DNA from: JABMQF01 sp964563755
GTDB lineage: Archaea; Nanobdellota; Nanobdellia; Woesearchaeales; UBA11576
DNA: 64,000 nt
NCBI GenBank assembly: GCA_964563755.1
Contig: CAZLYC010000006.1
Location: 1 to 64,000, forward strand
Direction of reading: 5' to 3'
The notes beneath the pieces are model-generated. The model ran no database searches and was not told the DNA's origin. It was given only the letters and a program-made list of their open reading frames with translations. The translations under genes were made by a program, and so were the position numbers. This document shows positions 1-8,175 of this stretch, in pieces (position 1 is the stretch's first letter; the number at the start of each line of letters is the position of its first letter).

Positions 1-319
1 TCATAGGTGTCGAGATGGTCTTTCTTCCGTCGAGAATTTCGATGAGTCTCGGCAGTCCTACTGTGACGTTCATCTCTGCGACTCCTGCGTAATGGAATGT
101 ATTGAGAGTCATCTGTGTTCCCTGTTCGCCTATTGATTCTGCGGCAATGAGGCCGACTGACTCTCCTGCCTCTATCCTGGCGTGCTCGTACTCGTCCTTG
201 ACTCTTTCAAGTATCTCCTTGACTTTGTTCTTCTCGAGTTTAGGGGGAACGTTCTCCTTGACTGTATTTAGGAGGTTCTCAGGTATCTTGCCTTCATATT
301 CTTTGAATAGGTCTTCCAT
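1..319 (-). CDS. rpoA2: RNA polymerase subunit A'' (Rpo1C), N-terminal part
   Basis: The C-terminal piece of the split largest RNA polymerase subunit; it carries the trigger-loop and bridge-helix-associated part of the catalytic centre. Only the first 106 residues are inside the window because the gene runs off the left edge. The family motif is clear: ESVGLIAAESIGEQGTQMTL followed by NTFHYAGVAEMNVTVGLPRL. The ATG at 319 has a GAGGAACG ribosome site just upstream and lies 14 bases after the rpoA' stop, so it is the last visible gene of the polymerase operon. The visible portion looks intact. Confidence 0.96.
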   Translation of the reverse strand, partial: MEDLFKEYEGKIPENLLNTVKENVPPKLEKNKVKEILERVKDEYEHARIEAGESVGLIAAESIGEQGTQMTLNTFHYAGVAEMNVTVGLPRLIEILDGRKTISTPM

Positions 320-333
320 TTTTTCGTTCCTCC

Positions 334-2928
334 TTACTTCGCGGTCATCTCAGCGATTATACGCTTGATGTTTATAGTGCCGTTCTCTGATTTCGATACA
401 TCTATGGAATCATCGCCATAGCTGAACTGGACTATCTTCTTTGACGCGTCCCTGATTGTGCTGTCGTATTCAACCTTTAGGTCCTGCAGGGCATTTGCGA
501 GTCTCCTGTAGAGGTATCCTGATTTAGGTGTTCTTAGGGCAGTATCCATGAGCGAGTCCCTTCCGGTCATTCCCATGAAGAAGAACTCTGCTGGTGTCAG
601 TCCTTTCTTGAAGCTGTTCCTGACGAATCCGTGTGCGTCAGGTGTAAGGTCTCCTGCTTTAAAGCAAGACATGGTCCTTCCCTTGTATCCTGAACTGATT
701 CTTCCGCCTCTCATTGCCTGCTGTCCTACGCAGCCAGCCATCTGAGCAAGGTTAAGTGGTTTTCCTCTTGATCCTGACCTTGACATCATGATAGTGCCTG
801 TCTCCTTTACAGAGTACTGGTCGACTATCTGTCCTGTCTTGTTTCTTGCCTTGTTGAGTATCTCGAGGACTTTAAGTTCGAGCGTCTCTGCCATTGTCTT
901 ACCAGGGAATGTCTCGAGCTCTTTCTTATGGAATCCCTCGATAAGCTCATCGACCTTTTTATACGCTTCATCAAGCATCTCTGTTATCTTCTCTCTCGCA
1001 TCTTTAGGCAAGTCTGTATCTGCTATCGATGTCGTGAATCCATTGTACATGATGGTGAAGATGCCTAGCTTCATCGCCTTTGCTATGAAATCGGATGTCA
1101 ATGCTGCGCCGTATTTCTTATGCAGGTCCCTTAGCATGAGTCCTGAACCTTTTCCAAGGTTTGCTGTGTCGACCACGCCGGAGATCAGCTTTCCTTTTTT
1201 TACAAGGAATTCAGTGCCTGTCTTGTCCTTGCCTATGAATTCGAAGTCCTCAGGAAGCAGCGCGCTGAAAAGCTCTCTGCCTGTGATTACATTCTTCTTT
1301 GGCAGGATTGAAAAGTCAGTTATACCAACATTCATCAGTATGTCTATCGCTTTCTCCCTAGGTATCTCCTGCAGGTGCTTTGTCAGTATGTAGTTGCCTG
1401 ATATGCCGTCCTGTATGCAGCCTATTACGCTCAGTCCGAATCCTGACGATATCAACTGTGTCTGTACTTTCATGAGTACTTCTGCTTCTGCTCTTGCTTC
1501 CTCTGTCTGAGGTATGTGCAGGTTCATCTCGTCTCCGTCGAAGTCTGCGTTGTATGGAGCGCATACTGCGGGGTTAAGCCTGAATGTCTTCGCTGGAAGG
1601 ACTCTTACTTCGTGGCACATCATGCTCATCTTGTGTAGTGATGGCTGTCTGTTGAATATTGCTATGTCTCCGTCCATGAGGTGTCTTTCGACAGTGTAGC
1701 CTGGCTGTATCTCTTCGAGAATCTGTTCTTTCATCTCGTCGGTTATCCTCTTCTTCTTTCCGTCTGGCCTGACTACATAATTTGCTCCAGGGTATTGTTT
1801 TGGTCCTACCTGGACGAATTTCTTAAGGTATTCCTTGTTCCATTCTGTGACCCTTTCAGGGACAGTGAGCTTCATCGCTATTATCTTCGGCACTCCGACC
1901 TCGTTTAGCCTTATCATAGGGTCTGGAGAGATGACTGTTCTTGCTGAGAAGTTTGTCCTCTTTCCTGCGAGGTTGTGCCTGATTCTTCCTTCCTTTGACT
2001 TGATTCTTTCAGTTATTGTCTTCAGCGGCTGGCCTGACCTGTGTCTTGCCGGCGGAAGCTGTGCGACGTCATTGTCAAAGAAGGTTGTTACGTGGTACTG
2101 CAGCAGATCCCAGAGGTCTTCTATTATTATCTCTGGCGCTCCTGCGTTTATGTTCTCGAACAGTCTCTGGTTTATCCTGACTATGTCACCGAGCTTGTGA
2201 GTGAGGTCGTCTTCGCTCCTCTCTCCCGATTCGAGAGTTATTGATGGCCTCATCGTTACTGGCGGTATTGGCATCACTGTGAGTACGAGCCAGTCTGGCC
2301 TTACGAATAGTGGATCCATTCCGAAAAGCGGCAGGTCCTCGTCGGGTATCCTTTCGAGCCTGGTCCTTATCTCTATCGGGCTGAACCTCTTGTCGTTCTC
2401 GAGGAATGTTGTCGGCTTCTCGACTACTATCTTGTGCTGCCTTGACTTGCAGTGCGGGCATTTTGTCTGTGATATCATCTCCCTTATCACTACATTCTTG
2501 ACAAAGCTTCTCATCTTGTCAAAGCCCTTCTCGCGCTTTATCCTCTCTATCTCTGCTATGCACTTGTCACGTTTTGGCTTTGCGAGCATCACTTTTCCGC
2601 ATTCCCTGCATGTGGATTTCAGCAGTATGTGTATTAGATTGACGTATTTTATGTGTATGACTGGCCTTGCGAGCTCTATGTAGCCGAAGTGTCCTACGCA
2701 TTCCTTGAGCTTTGAACCGCATGTCCTGCATTTAAGACCAGGGTCTATCACTCCAAGCCTTGTATCCATAAGTCCGCCGTCGACAGGATATCCTTCCTTA
2801 TCATACAGCTCTGGCGTCACGACTTTCGCGGATGCCATCTTCTTTATCATCTTCGGGCTTAGTACGCCGAAGACAAGGCTCTTGACCTTCTTGTAAACAT
2901 ACTGTTGTTCAGGTGTTTCGTCTGTCAT
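334..2928 (-). CDS. rpoA1: RNA polymerase subunit A' (Rpo1N)
   Basis: N-terminal part of the split largest RNA polymerase subunit, 864 residues, near the usual archaeal size. The catalytic magnesium loop YNADFDGDEMNLH is intact. Near the N-terminus is the zinc site CRTCGSKLKECVGHFGY, with a second CxxC pair in the CPHCKSRQH region. The ATG at 2928 has GGTGA upstream, and the stop of rpoB' lies 10 bases before it, so the genes are translated as an operon. Together with A'' it reconstitutes the beta'-like subunit of the archaeal enzyme. Confidence 0.98.
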   Translation of the reverse strand: MTDETPEQQYVYKKVKSLVFGVLSPKMIKKMASAKVVTPELYDKEGYPVDGGLMDTRLGVIDPGLKCRTCGSKLKECVGHFGYIELARPVIHIKYVNLIHILLKSTCRECGKVMLAKPKRDKCIAEIERIKREKGFDKMRSFVKNVVIREMISQTKCPHCKSRQHKIVVEKPTTFLENDKRFSPIEIRTRLERIPDEDLPLFGMDPLFVRPDWLVLTVMPIPPVTMRPSITLESGERSEDDLTHKLGDIVRINQRLFENINAGAPEIIIEDLWDLLQYHVTTFFDNDVAQLPPARHRSGQPLKTITERIKSKEGRIRHNLAGKRTNFSARTVISPDPMIRLNEVGVPKIIAMKLTVPERVTEWNKEYLKKFVQVGPKQYPGANYVVRPDGKKKRITDEMKEQILEEIQPGYTVERHLMDGDIAIFNRQPSLHKMSMMCHEVRVLPAKTFRLNPAVCAPYNADFDGDEMNLHIPQTEEARAEAEVLMKVQTQLISSGFGLSVIGCIQDGISGNYILTKHLQEIPREKAIDILMNVGITDFSILPKKNVITGRELFSALLPEDFEFIGKDKTGTEFLVKKGKLISGVVDTANLGKGSGLMLRDLHKKYGAALTSDFIAKAMKLGIFTIMYNGFTTSIADTDLPKDAREKITEMLDEAYKKVDELIEGFHKKELETFPGKTMAETLELKVLEILNKARNKTGQIVDQYSVKETGTIMMSRSGSRGKPLNLAQMAGCVGQQAMRGGRISSGYKGRTMSCFKAGDLTPDAHGFVRNSFKKGLTPAEFFFMGMTGRDSLMDTALRTPKSGYLYRRLANALQDLKVEYDSTIRDASKKIVQFSYGDDSIDVSKSENGTINIKRIIAEMTAK

Positions 2929-2938
2929 TTTGTTTCAC

Positions 2939-4741
2939 CTAGTACTTGCTCTCAAGGACCATCTTCGGATATACTCCGAGTGATTTGAATTCGTCGAGCA
3001 TAAGCTTGAAGGCGTATGATATCTCGACGTTGTTTATCTCTACGTTCTCCCCGCATATGGGGCAGTAGGACTTGTTCTTGAATTCGTTGTAGACAGCTAT
3101 TATGCCGCAGCTTTCGCATACAGGAACAGTGGTCTTGTCAGAGTCGAACCTCTCCTTGAGGAGGAGGCTTGCTCCGTGCGCTATGAATGTGTCTTTCTCC
3201 ATCTCTCCGAGCCTTAGTCCGCCTTCTTTTGCTCGTCCTTCTGTAGGCTGCCTTGTCAGGAGCTGGATTGGTCCTCTTGCTCTGCTGTGTATCTTGTTTG
3301 CTACCATGTGCTTGAGCTTGAGGTAGTACATGTTGCCTATGAATATCCTGGCATTCATCTGCTCGCCTGTGATTCCGTTGTACATAGTCTCTGTTCCGGT
3401 CTCCCTGAAGCCGAATGTCTTGAGCTCTTTTCTTAGTGCTCCTTCGTCTTCGGCCGCGAAAGTGGTTCCGTCGATGTATCTTCCTGCGAGTGCACCGACC
3501 TTAGCTCCTACGAGCTCTATCAGGTGCGAGATTGTCATTCTTGACGGTATTCCGTGCGGGCTGAATATCAGGTCAGGAACTATGCCTGATGCTGTGAATG
3601 GCATGTCTGACTGTGGAAGTATGATTCCGACAACGCCTTTCTGCCCGTGCCTTGATGTGAACTTATCTCCAATCTCTGGCACTCTTGAATCTCGAAGTCG
3701 TACCTGCACCAGCTTGTTTCCTTCGCCATTCTCTGTTATCATGACAAAATCGACAATGCCTTCTTCGCCGTGCTTGAGAGATACTGAGCTTTCTCTCCTT
3801 ACGTTCGATGAGAGGTTGTACTCGTCCATCGAGCTTAGGAATCTTGGCGGTGATGACTTTCCTATTATGACATCTCCCTCTCCAACTTTTGCTTCAGGGT
3901 ATATTATTCCCTCTTCTTCGAGGTATCTGTAGTCAACTTCTGACTTGTATCCCTTGATATCCTTGTCAGGTATGCAGATATCATCTGTCAGTCCTCCTGC
4001 GTATCGCAGCTCTTCTGCGACTGCTGGCCTGAAGTATGCTGACCTTCCAAGTCCCCTGTCTACAGAGCCCTTGTTTATGACTATCGCGTCTTCTATATTG
4101 TAGCCCATGTAGCTCATTACCGCTAGGACTATGTTTTGTCCCGCAGGGTGCTCCTGGTAATCAGATATGTCATGCATCAGCGTCGATACGATGGGTATCT
4201 GCGGCGTGTGGAGAAGATTGACGTCCATATCCATCCTGACCGCGAAGTTCGATGCGTAGAATCCTATCGCCTGCTTCTGGTTCTTTCCACCTATCGCAAG
4301 CTTTGTTGAGTGGCAGTAATTGCCGTATGGCACGAGAGCTGTAGTCAGTCCGACGAGTGCAATAGGATGTATTTCCATATGCGTGTGTTCTGGTGTCAGC
4401 TCGTTCTCGAAGAATGCGATAAGAGAGTTCTCCTCTTCAGCCGCGTCAAGGAACTCGACGACTCCCTGCTTCAAGAGGTCGTCCCAGGTTATCTCGCCCT
4501 TAGAGAGCTGCTGGACATGCTTGTCTGTGAGCATCGACTTGCCGTTCTTTATCACGATAAGAGGCCTTATTACCCTTCCTTTTGTACCGTCAACAAATAC
4601 TGTGTCCGATTCTTTGTCGTAGGTTATGTTTGCATTGATAGGTACGTTGCCTTTCCTTCTTTCATCTATGAAGGTAGTCATGAATCTCTTAGGGTCGTCT
4701 ATCTCTCCCTTGTATTTGTTGTTGACGAAGACTTCTGCCAT
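2939..4741 (-). CDS. rpoB1: RNA polymerase subunit B' (Rpo2C)
   Basis: C-terminal half of the second-largest RNA polymerase subunit, 600 residues. Family signatures include GDKFTSRHGQKGVVG, the ARGPIQLLTRQPTEGRAKEG stretch with LRLGEMEKD, and a zinc ribbon near the C-terminus with CESCG and CPICG. I place the start at ATG 4741 rather than GTG 4750: the GAGGG ribosome site at 4751-4755 is nine bases from the ATG but touches the GTG. It follows the rpoB'' stop by a dozen bases. The B subunit is split into B' and B'', as in many but not all archaea. Confidence 0.97.
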   Translation of the reverse strand: MAEVFVNNKYKGEIDDPKRFMTTFIDERRKGNVPINANITYDKESDTVFVDGTKGRVIRPLIVIKNGKSMLTDKHVQQLSKGEITWDDLLKQGVVEFLDAAEEENSLIAFFENELTPEHTHMEIHPIALVGLTTALVPYGNYCHSTKLAIGGKNQKQAIGFYASNFAVRMDMDVNLLHTPQIPIVSTLMHDISDYQEHPAGQNIVLAVMSYMGYNIEDAIVINKGSVDRGLGRSAYFRPAVAEELRYAGGLTDDICIPDKDIKGYKSEVDYRYLEEEGIIYPEAKVGEGDVIIGKSSPPRFLSSMDEYNLSSNVRRESSVSLKHGEEGIVDFVMITENGEGNKLVQVRLRDSRVPEIGDKFTSRHGQKGVVGIILPQSDMPFTASGIVPDLIFSPHGIPSRMTISHLIELVGAKVGALAGRYIDGTTFAAEDEGALRKELKTFGFRETGTETMYNGITGEQMNARIFIGNMYYLKLKHMVANKIHSRARGPIQLLTRQPTEGRAKEGGLRLGEMEKDTFIAHGASLLLKERFDSDKTTVPVCESCGIIAVYNEFKNKSYCPICGENVEINNVEISYAFKLMLDEFKSLGVYPKMVLESKY

Positions 4742-4753
4742 TTCATGCACCCC

Positions 4754-6247
4754 TCATATTAGCTTGAGGCCAAGGCCTTTGAGCGATTTCATTAGCTCTT
4801 CCTCTGGCGTCTCAAGCGATACTTTCGCGAGGACTGCAAGGTTCTTCCTCAGTCCTATGTTGGTTCCTTCAGGAGTTTCCATGCAGCAGAGCCTTCCTGC
4901 GTGCGTTGGATGCAGTTCTCTTGCCTCAAAATTCTCCTGTGATGCTGACAATGGCGATACTACTCTTTGCAGGTGCGACATCGTCTCAAGGTAGTTGAGT
5001 CTCTGTATTCTCTGAGAGATTCCCTTCCTTCCTCCGACCCACGCGCCTGTGGCCATTGATGAATATATCCTCTGTGTCAATAGCTTGTCCCTGATTATGA
5101 CTTTTATTGACGGGAACTTGCCTCTCTTGACTATCCTCTGGAAGTTGTATAATAGGTCGTTCACGAGGACTTTGAGGTTCACTGTGAAAAGGTCTGCGAG
5201 AAGGTCTCCAGAAAGTTTGAGCCTCTTGTTCGCATAGTGGTCCTTGTCGTCAAGTGGCAGCTCTCCTGCAGAGACCAGTATGTATCTCTTTATGAGCTTA
5301 CACAGGTTGTATGCCTTGAGTATCCTGTCCTTCGGGTTCATGCCGAGGTGAGGCAGCAGGTATTTGTCGAGTATCTCTTTCATCCTCTCTATCCTTATCT
5401 CCTTTGCCTGGGTTATGCCTGTCTTCTTCGCTATGTAGTCCATGGCATCCTCGTCGGTCTTGATATCCGCGAATTCAAACAGGTTGACAAGGACAGAATC
5501 GAACTGCCTTTCCTTTGAGATGAAGGTCATTATGTCCTCGTCCTTTGTGAGGCCGAGAGCTTTTATTATGACGATGAGCGGTATCCTCCTTACCCTTGTG
5601 AATGTGAGGTAGAATATGCCGTCCTTGAGCTTCTCGAATGTGTGCGGTATCTTGAATGAAGCGCCTTCAGAGAACATCTTGCCGACGTATTCTGATACGC
5701 CGATGCTCTCCTTGTCTATTAGGAGCTTGTTCGCTGCCAGGTCCTCGACGCTGATGAGGACTTTCTCTGTGCCGTTGATTATGAAGTATCCGCCAAGGTC
5801 CGCGGGGTCTTCACCGTGCGCCGCAAGCTCTTCCTTTGACATCTTGTGGAGATGGCAGTACTTTGACTTGAGCATTATAGGTATCGATCCTATCTGTGTC
5901 GTGAATGATTCTCTCTGCACGCCGTTTATGTGTGCGCTCACTTCTATGAAGCATGGCGCAGCGTAGCTTATCCTTCGGAGTCTTGCTTCGACGGGGAACA
6001 CGTTCCTCTTTGAGCCGTCTGCCTCTGTTATCTCTGGCTTTGTTACCCATATCTTGTCGAATTTTATCTTGAATTCCTCGACATTATGCGGGATTATTGT
6101 CGGCTCGACTATCTTGTTCGCATCGACTATCTTCTGCAGCTCCACGTCTATGAAGTTGTTGAATGATGCTATGTCCGATTCGACAAGCGTTGTGCCTTCG
6201 AAGAACTTCTGGACAAGGATGTCTGATTTTTTTGTATGTTCACTCAT
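4754..6247 (-). CDS. rpoB2: RNA polymerase subunit B'' (Rpo2N)
   Basis: N-terminal half of the second-largest RNA polymerase subunit, 497 residues. It contains the lobe and protrusion signatures GGYFIINGTEKVLIS and, near the end, GRLCCMETPEGTNIGLRKNL. I chose ATG 6247 (MSEHTKKSD) because GAGGTG lies six bases upstream; the frame stays open 48 bases further, but those residues are unlike the family. The start overlaps the end of rpoH by eight bases, indicating translational coupling. It forms the B subunit with B'. Confidence 0.97.
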   Translation of the reverse strand: MSEHTKKSDILVQKFFEGTTLVESDIASFNNFIDVELQKIVDANKIVEPTIIPHNVEEFKIKFDKIWVTKPEITEADGSKRNVFPVEARLRRISYAAPCFIEVSAHINGVQRESFTTQIGSIPIMLKSKYCHLHKMSKEELAAHGEDPADLGGYFIINGTEKVLISVEDLAANKLLIDKESIGVSEYVGKMFSEGASFKIPHTFEKLKDGIFYLTFTRVRRIPLIVIIKALGLTKDEDIMTFISKERQFDSVLVNLFEFADIKTDEDAMDYIAKKTGITQAKEIRIERMKEILDKYLLPHLGMNPKDRILKAYNLCKLIKRYILVSAGELPLDDKDHYANKRLKLSGDLLADLFTVNLKVLVNDLLYNFQRIVKRGKFPSIKVIIRDKLLTQRIYSSMATGAWVGGRKGISQRIQRLNYLETMSHLQRVVSPLSASQENFEARELHPTHAGRLCCMETPEGTNIGLRKNLAVLAKVSLETPEEELMKSLKGLGLKLI

Positions 6248-6476
6248 CCGCAACACCTCGGTAGAATATGGCCTTGCCTGCTGTGGGAGAGTCACGTTCT
6301 ATCTTTATGACGTCTCCTGACTCGACTTCCATGCCTGCGAGCGCTGGGTCATTCTTCTTTATAGAAGGCAGCTCGTTCAATGTCACATGGTATTTTTCTA
6401 GAAGTTCATTTTTCTCCTTTTCGGAGAGCTTCTTATGTTTCGGTATGAGTACATGCTGGATTGATGGTTTCGTCAT
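6240..6476 (-). CDS. rpoH: RNA polymerase subunit H (Rpo5)
   Basis: Small archaeal RNA polymerase subunit, 78 residues, homologous to the C-terminal domain of eukaryotic RPB5. The pattern VLIPKHKKLSEKEKNELLEKY, then LPSIKKNDPAL and GDVIKIERDSPTAG, is diagnostic. It is the first gene of the polymerase operon, with GGAGAGGG upstream. A weak TATA-like GTTAAAAG lies about 30 bases before the ATG, between it and tRNA-Lys, so the operon may have its own promoter or be read from the tRNA genes upstream. Confidence 0.96.
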   Translation of the reverse strand: MTKPSIQHVLIPKHKKLSEKEKNELLEKYHVTLNELPSIKKNDPALAGMEVESGDVIKIERDSPTAGKAIFYRGVADE

Positions 6477-6514
6477 TTTTGACCCTCTCCTGCGCTCTCG
6501 CCCTGCTCTTTTAA

Positions 6515-6655
6515 CAGGCTGGACGGGACTTTCGAACCTCTTGTTTGAGGCTATTCGAACCCGTGACCACTCGATTTCCTCCCGTTTAGGGTAAAAGTCG
6601 AGTGCTCTATTGCCCGGCTAAAGCATTTTATGCCACCAGACTGAGCTACCAGCCT
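6515..6655 (-). tRNA. tRNA-Lys(UUU) with three introns
   Basis: The cloverleaf closes only after three insertions are removed: 26 bases in the D-loop (about 6609-6634), 16 bases just 3' of the anticodon (about 6576-6591) and 25 bases in the T-loop (about 6529-6553). The mature 74-nt RNA then has acceptor AGGCTGG/CCAGCCT, D-stem GCTC/GAGC, anticodon stem CTCGA/TCGAG with loop CTTTTAA (anticodon TTT), T-stem ACGGG/CCCGT with loop TTCGAAT, and discriminator G. Exact splice sites may shift by a base or two. CCA is not encoded. It lies between tRNA-Asp and rpoH on the same strand. Confidence 0.93.
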
Positions 6656-6691
6656 AAATGAGCTTTATTTTATAGTTCTTGCCAAAAAATA

Positions 6692-6845
6692 CGCCCTGGC
6701 CGGGACTTTCAGGTTGGTTGCGATTTTTATATGGTTTCTAGCTTGATTCATAGTATTGTTCAACTCAAGCTGTGCGTAACCAACTTTTTGAACCCGGGTC
6801 GGAGCCGTGACAGGGCTCCATGATAGGCCACTACACTACCAGGGC
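6692..6845 (-). tRNA. tRNA-Asp(GUC) with a T-loop intron
   Basis: Acceptor GCCCTGG/CCAGGGC, anticodon stem GAGCC/GGCTC with loop CTGTCAC (anticodon GTC), T-stem CCGGG/CCCGG, discriminator G. An 81-base insertion at about 6706-6786 interrupts the T-loop after TTCAAA; removing it restores TTCAAAT and a 73-nt tRNA. The insertion has its own fold: GTTGGTT pairs with AACCAAC at its ends and AGCTTGA with TCAAGCT inside, as expected for an archaeal intron presenting a bulge-helix-bulge to the splicing endonuclease. It is the first gene of the tRNA-Asp, tRNA-Lys, rpoH series. Confidence 0.92.
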
Positions 6846-7247
6846 TTGTTTTGTATTTGGCAGTCGTAAATCAGTCTATGGACTAAGAGTCGTACTAATT
6901 GGCCCTTGCTCGCCACAGAAAGATTTAATGACCATAATCTGCCCAAATTTTAACAATTTAAAAAGATTTCGTTTATAAACGTAAACAGCGGTTTTTTATT
7001 TGTTTTTGATTTATTTCAAAAAGCGCATAATCTGCTTAAACAAGCCATATGCTCGTTTAAACTGTTGTCACCGAAAAGTTTAAATATGTGCTTCGCCATG
7101 ATTTGGTAGTTCTTAGATTATCGTAGCATTGGTTACCATTAGTCCTAACTATATTATTAGAGGTATTTCAGCGTAAAAATCACGTAGTGCGCGGAAAAGT
7201 TCCTCATCCTCACAAAGTGAGGGTTAAACAAGCGGGGGTTTGGAAAA
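6846..7247. other. Intergenic region, 402 bp, with promoters and a short hairpin
   Basis: No convincing gene. Contents: a palindromic TATA-like GTTTATAAAC at 6971-6980; a 10-base direct repeat CATAATCTGC at 6933-6942 and 7026-7035; a strong TATA box at 7079-7086; and a perfect hairpin CCTCAC-AAA-GTGAGG at about 7209-7223 in the presumed leader of the acidic peptide gene. The left part should carry the promoter for tRNA-Asp on the minus strand. Confidence 0.6.
7079..7086 (+). promoter_or_regulatory. TATA box (TTTAAATA) upstream of the acidic micro-protein
   Basis: TTTAAATA preceded by CCGAAAAG, a purine-rich stretch in the position of an archaeal BRE. Transcription would start near 7108 and give a leader of about 140 bases before the ATG at 7248. 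Confidence 0.55.
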
Positions 7248-7349
7248 ATGTCAGACTGGGAAATGGTAATGAGAGATGATGACGACTTTGACAGCGACTT
7301 CGATAACGACGATTCAGACGGCGATGATGACGGCGACGACAAGTGGTAA
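7248..7349 (+). CDS. Very acidic 33-residue micro-protein
   Basis: Starts MSDWEMVMRDDDDFDSD and ends GDDDGDDKW; about half of its residues are Asp. I do not recognise a family. Support for expression: a strong TATA box upstream, a GGGGGT stretch in ribosome-site position, ATG start, and T-runs after the stop. The Asp-rich part is built from repeated GAC/GAT codons, so part of the frame could be low-complexity DNA rather than a gene. It could be a small metal- or nucleic-acid-mimicking protein, but the function is unknown. Confidence 0.5.
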   Translation: MSDWEMVMRDDDDFDSDFDNDDSDGDDDGDDKW

Positions 7350-7460
7350 GTCAAATCTTTTGTTTTTTTAACTGATTATTTTCTTTTTAGCCACCACCGA
7401 AATCCAGCTTAAGCTATATGCTATTTTCTTTTTTTAACGCACAAAGAACTGACTAATTAT

Positions 7461-7610
7461 TCAGTCGCTTGATCGCATCTTGTCTGCGCACTCTTTACAA
7501 TAGAAATAGTCTTTTTCGACGACAGATCTCTTATGGCACAGTCTGCAGGTTATTACTCTCTTGTACCCTGTTATCCTGGGCAATGTGCTTACTGGCCTTC
7601 TTGTTGACAT
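7461..7610 (-). CDS. 49-residue zinc-finger micro-protein
   Basis: Sequence begins MSTRRPVSTLPRITGYKRVI and contains CRLC and CKEC, a four-cysteine CxxC...CxxC zinc site spaced by about a dozen residues. AGGAG lies eight bases before the ATG and overlaps the stop of the gene upstream (TAA at 7615), so it is the last gene of a three-gene set of tiny proteins. Possible roles are RNA or protein binding; nothing more specific can be said. Confidence 0.72.
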   Translation of the reverse strand: MSTRRPVSTLPRITGYKRVITCRLCHKRSVVEKDYFYCKECADKMRSSD

Positions 7611-7614
7611 TTTA

Positions 7615-7908
7615 TTACTCCTTGAACATGCTCCAGCAAGGATATTTCATGCCGGTGTTCTTTGACCATTTGTGCAGCTCTGATACCTGCTTCTGCTTTA
7701 CATCAAGCCTTGCGAAAAGCTTGTCATCGCAGTATAATGTGTATGTTCCATCTGACAGGTCTTTCGCTGTCCTTTGGAATGCTGTAACAAACTCTGCAGC
7801 AGATGTGACATCCTTGCCACTGAGCTTCATTGAACCCAACTTCTTATTGGTGTCCAATTTCGCGAATGATATGTTTAACGAGTCACATACGGTGGATTTT
7901 GGCATCAT
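7615..7908 (-). CDS. Small conserved-looking protein of unknown function
   Basis: 97 residues (or 96 if the second of two adjacent ATGs is used), with two cysteines far apart and no membrane segment. No family recognised. The start ATGATG follows the upstream stop by one base and has GGGGGAGATG before it, which argues that it is real and co-translated. Middle gene between a membrane micro-protein and a zinc-finger micro-protein. Confidence 0.7.
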   Translation of the reverse strand: MMPKSTVCDSLNISFAKLDTNKKLGSMKLSGKDVTSAAEFVTAFQRTAKDLSDGTYTLYCDDKLFARLDVKQKQVSELHKWSKNTGMKYPCWSMFKE

Positions 7909-7909
7909 C

Positions 7910-8065
7910 TCATCTCCCCCATTGGCCTTTGACCTTGTATTTCTCGTCGGTAAGTATGATTGAATACATGTCGAGCAGCGACTTCTGTTTCCAGTGCGTA
8001 TATCTTAGGCCGGTGTATACCGCCACTAGCGCCAAAAACATCATTACTGCAAGAACGTTGTCCAT
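7910..8065 (-). CDS. 51-residue single-pass membrane micro-protein
   Basis: MDNVLAVMMFLALVAVYTGL is a clear N-terminal membrane segment, followed by a basic cytosolic tail (RYTHWKQK...) ending KVKGQWGR. A TATA-like GTTAAATAC lies about 25-30 bases before the ATG, so the mRNA is probably leaderless. It heads a three-gene unit with the 97- and 49-residue proteins downstream. Function unknown; perhaps a membrane anchor for its neighbours. Confidence 0.7.
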   Translation of the reverse strand: MDNVLAVMMFLALVAVYTGLRYTHWKQKSLLDMYSIILTDEKYKVKGQWGR

Positions 8066-8175
8066 GGACAGTAGAAAAACGTCTTGAGTATTTAACTATT
8101 GCGGAAAAATACGCTCTATTGGTTGAAACCATGCCTGGTGTTCAGGATAATATAGAAAAAAAGCATACAAAAAGA

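Noticed and set aside
788..1393. 201-residue open frame antisense to rpoA'
   Set aside because: It lies wholly within a conserved gene on the other strand, with no independent signals.
6529..6634. tRNA-Lys as a pseudogene broken by insertions
   Set aside because: All paired positions and the invariant bases are intact once the three segments are removed, and the neighbouring tRNA-Asp has a similar T-loop insertion, so introns are the better explanation.
7905..8132. 75-residue frame on the minus strand
   Set aside because: It has no ribosome site or family likeness; the overlapping 51-residue membrane protein in another frame has a promoter, a helix and coupled neighbours.
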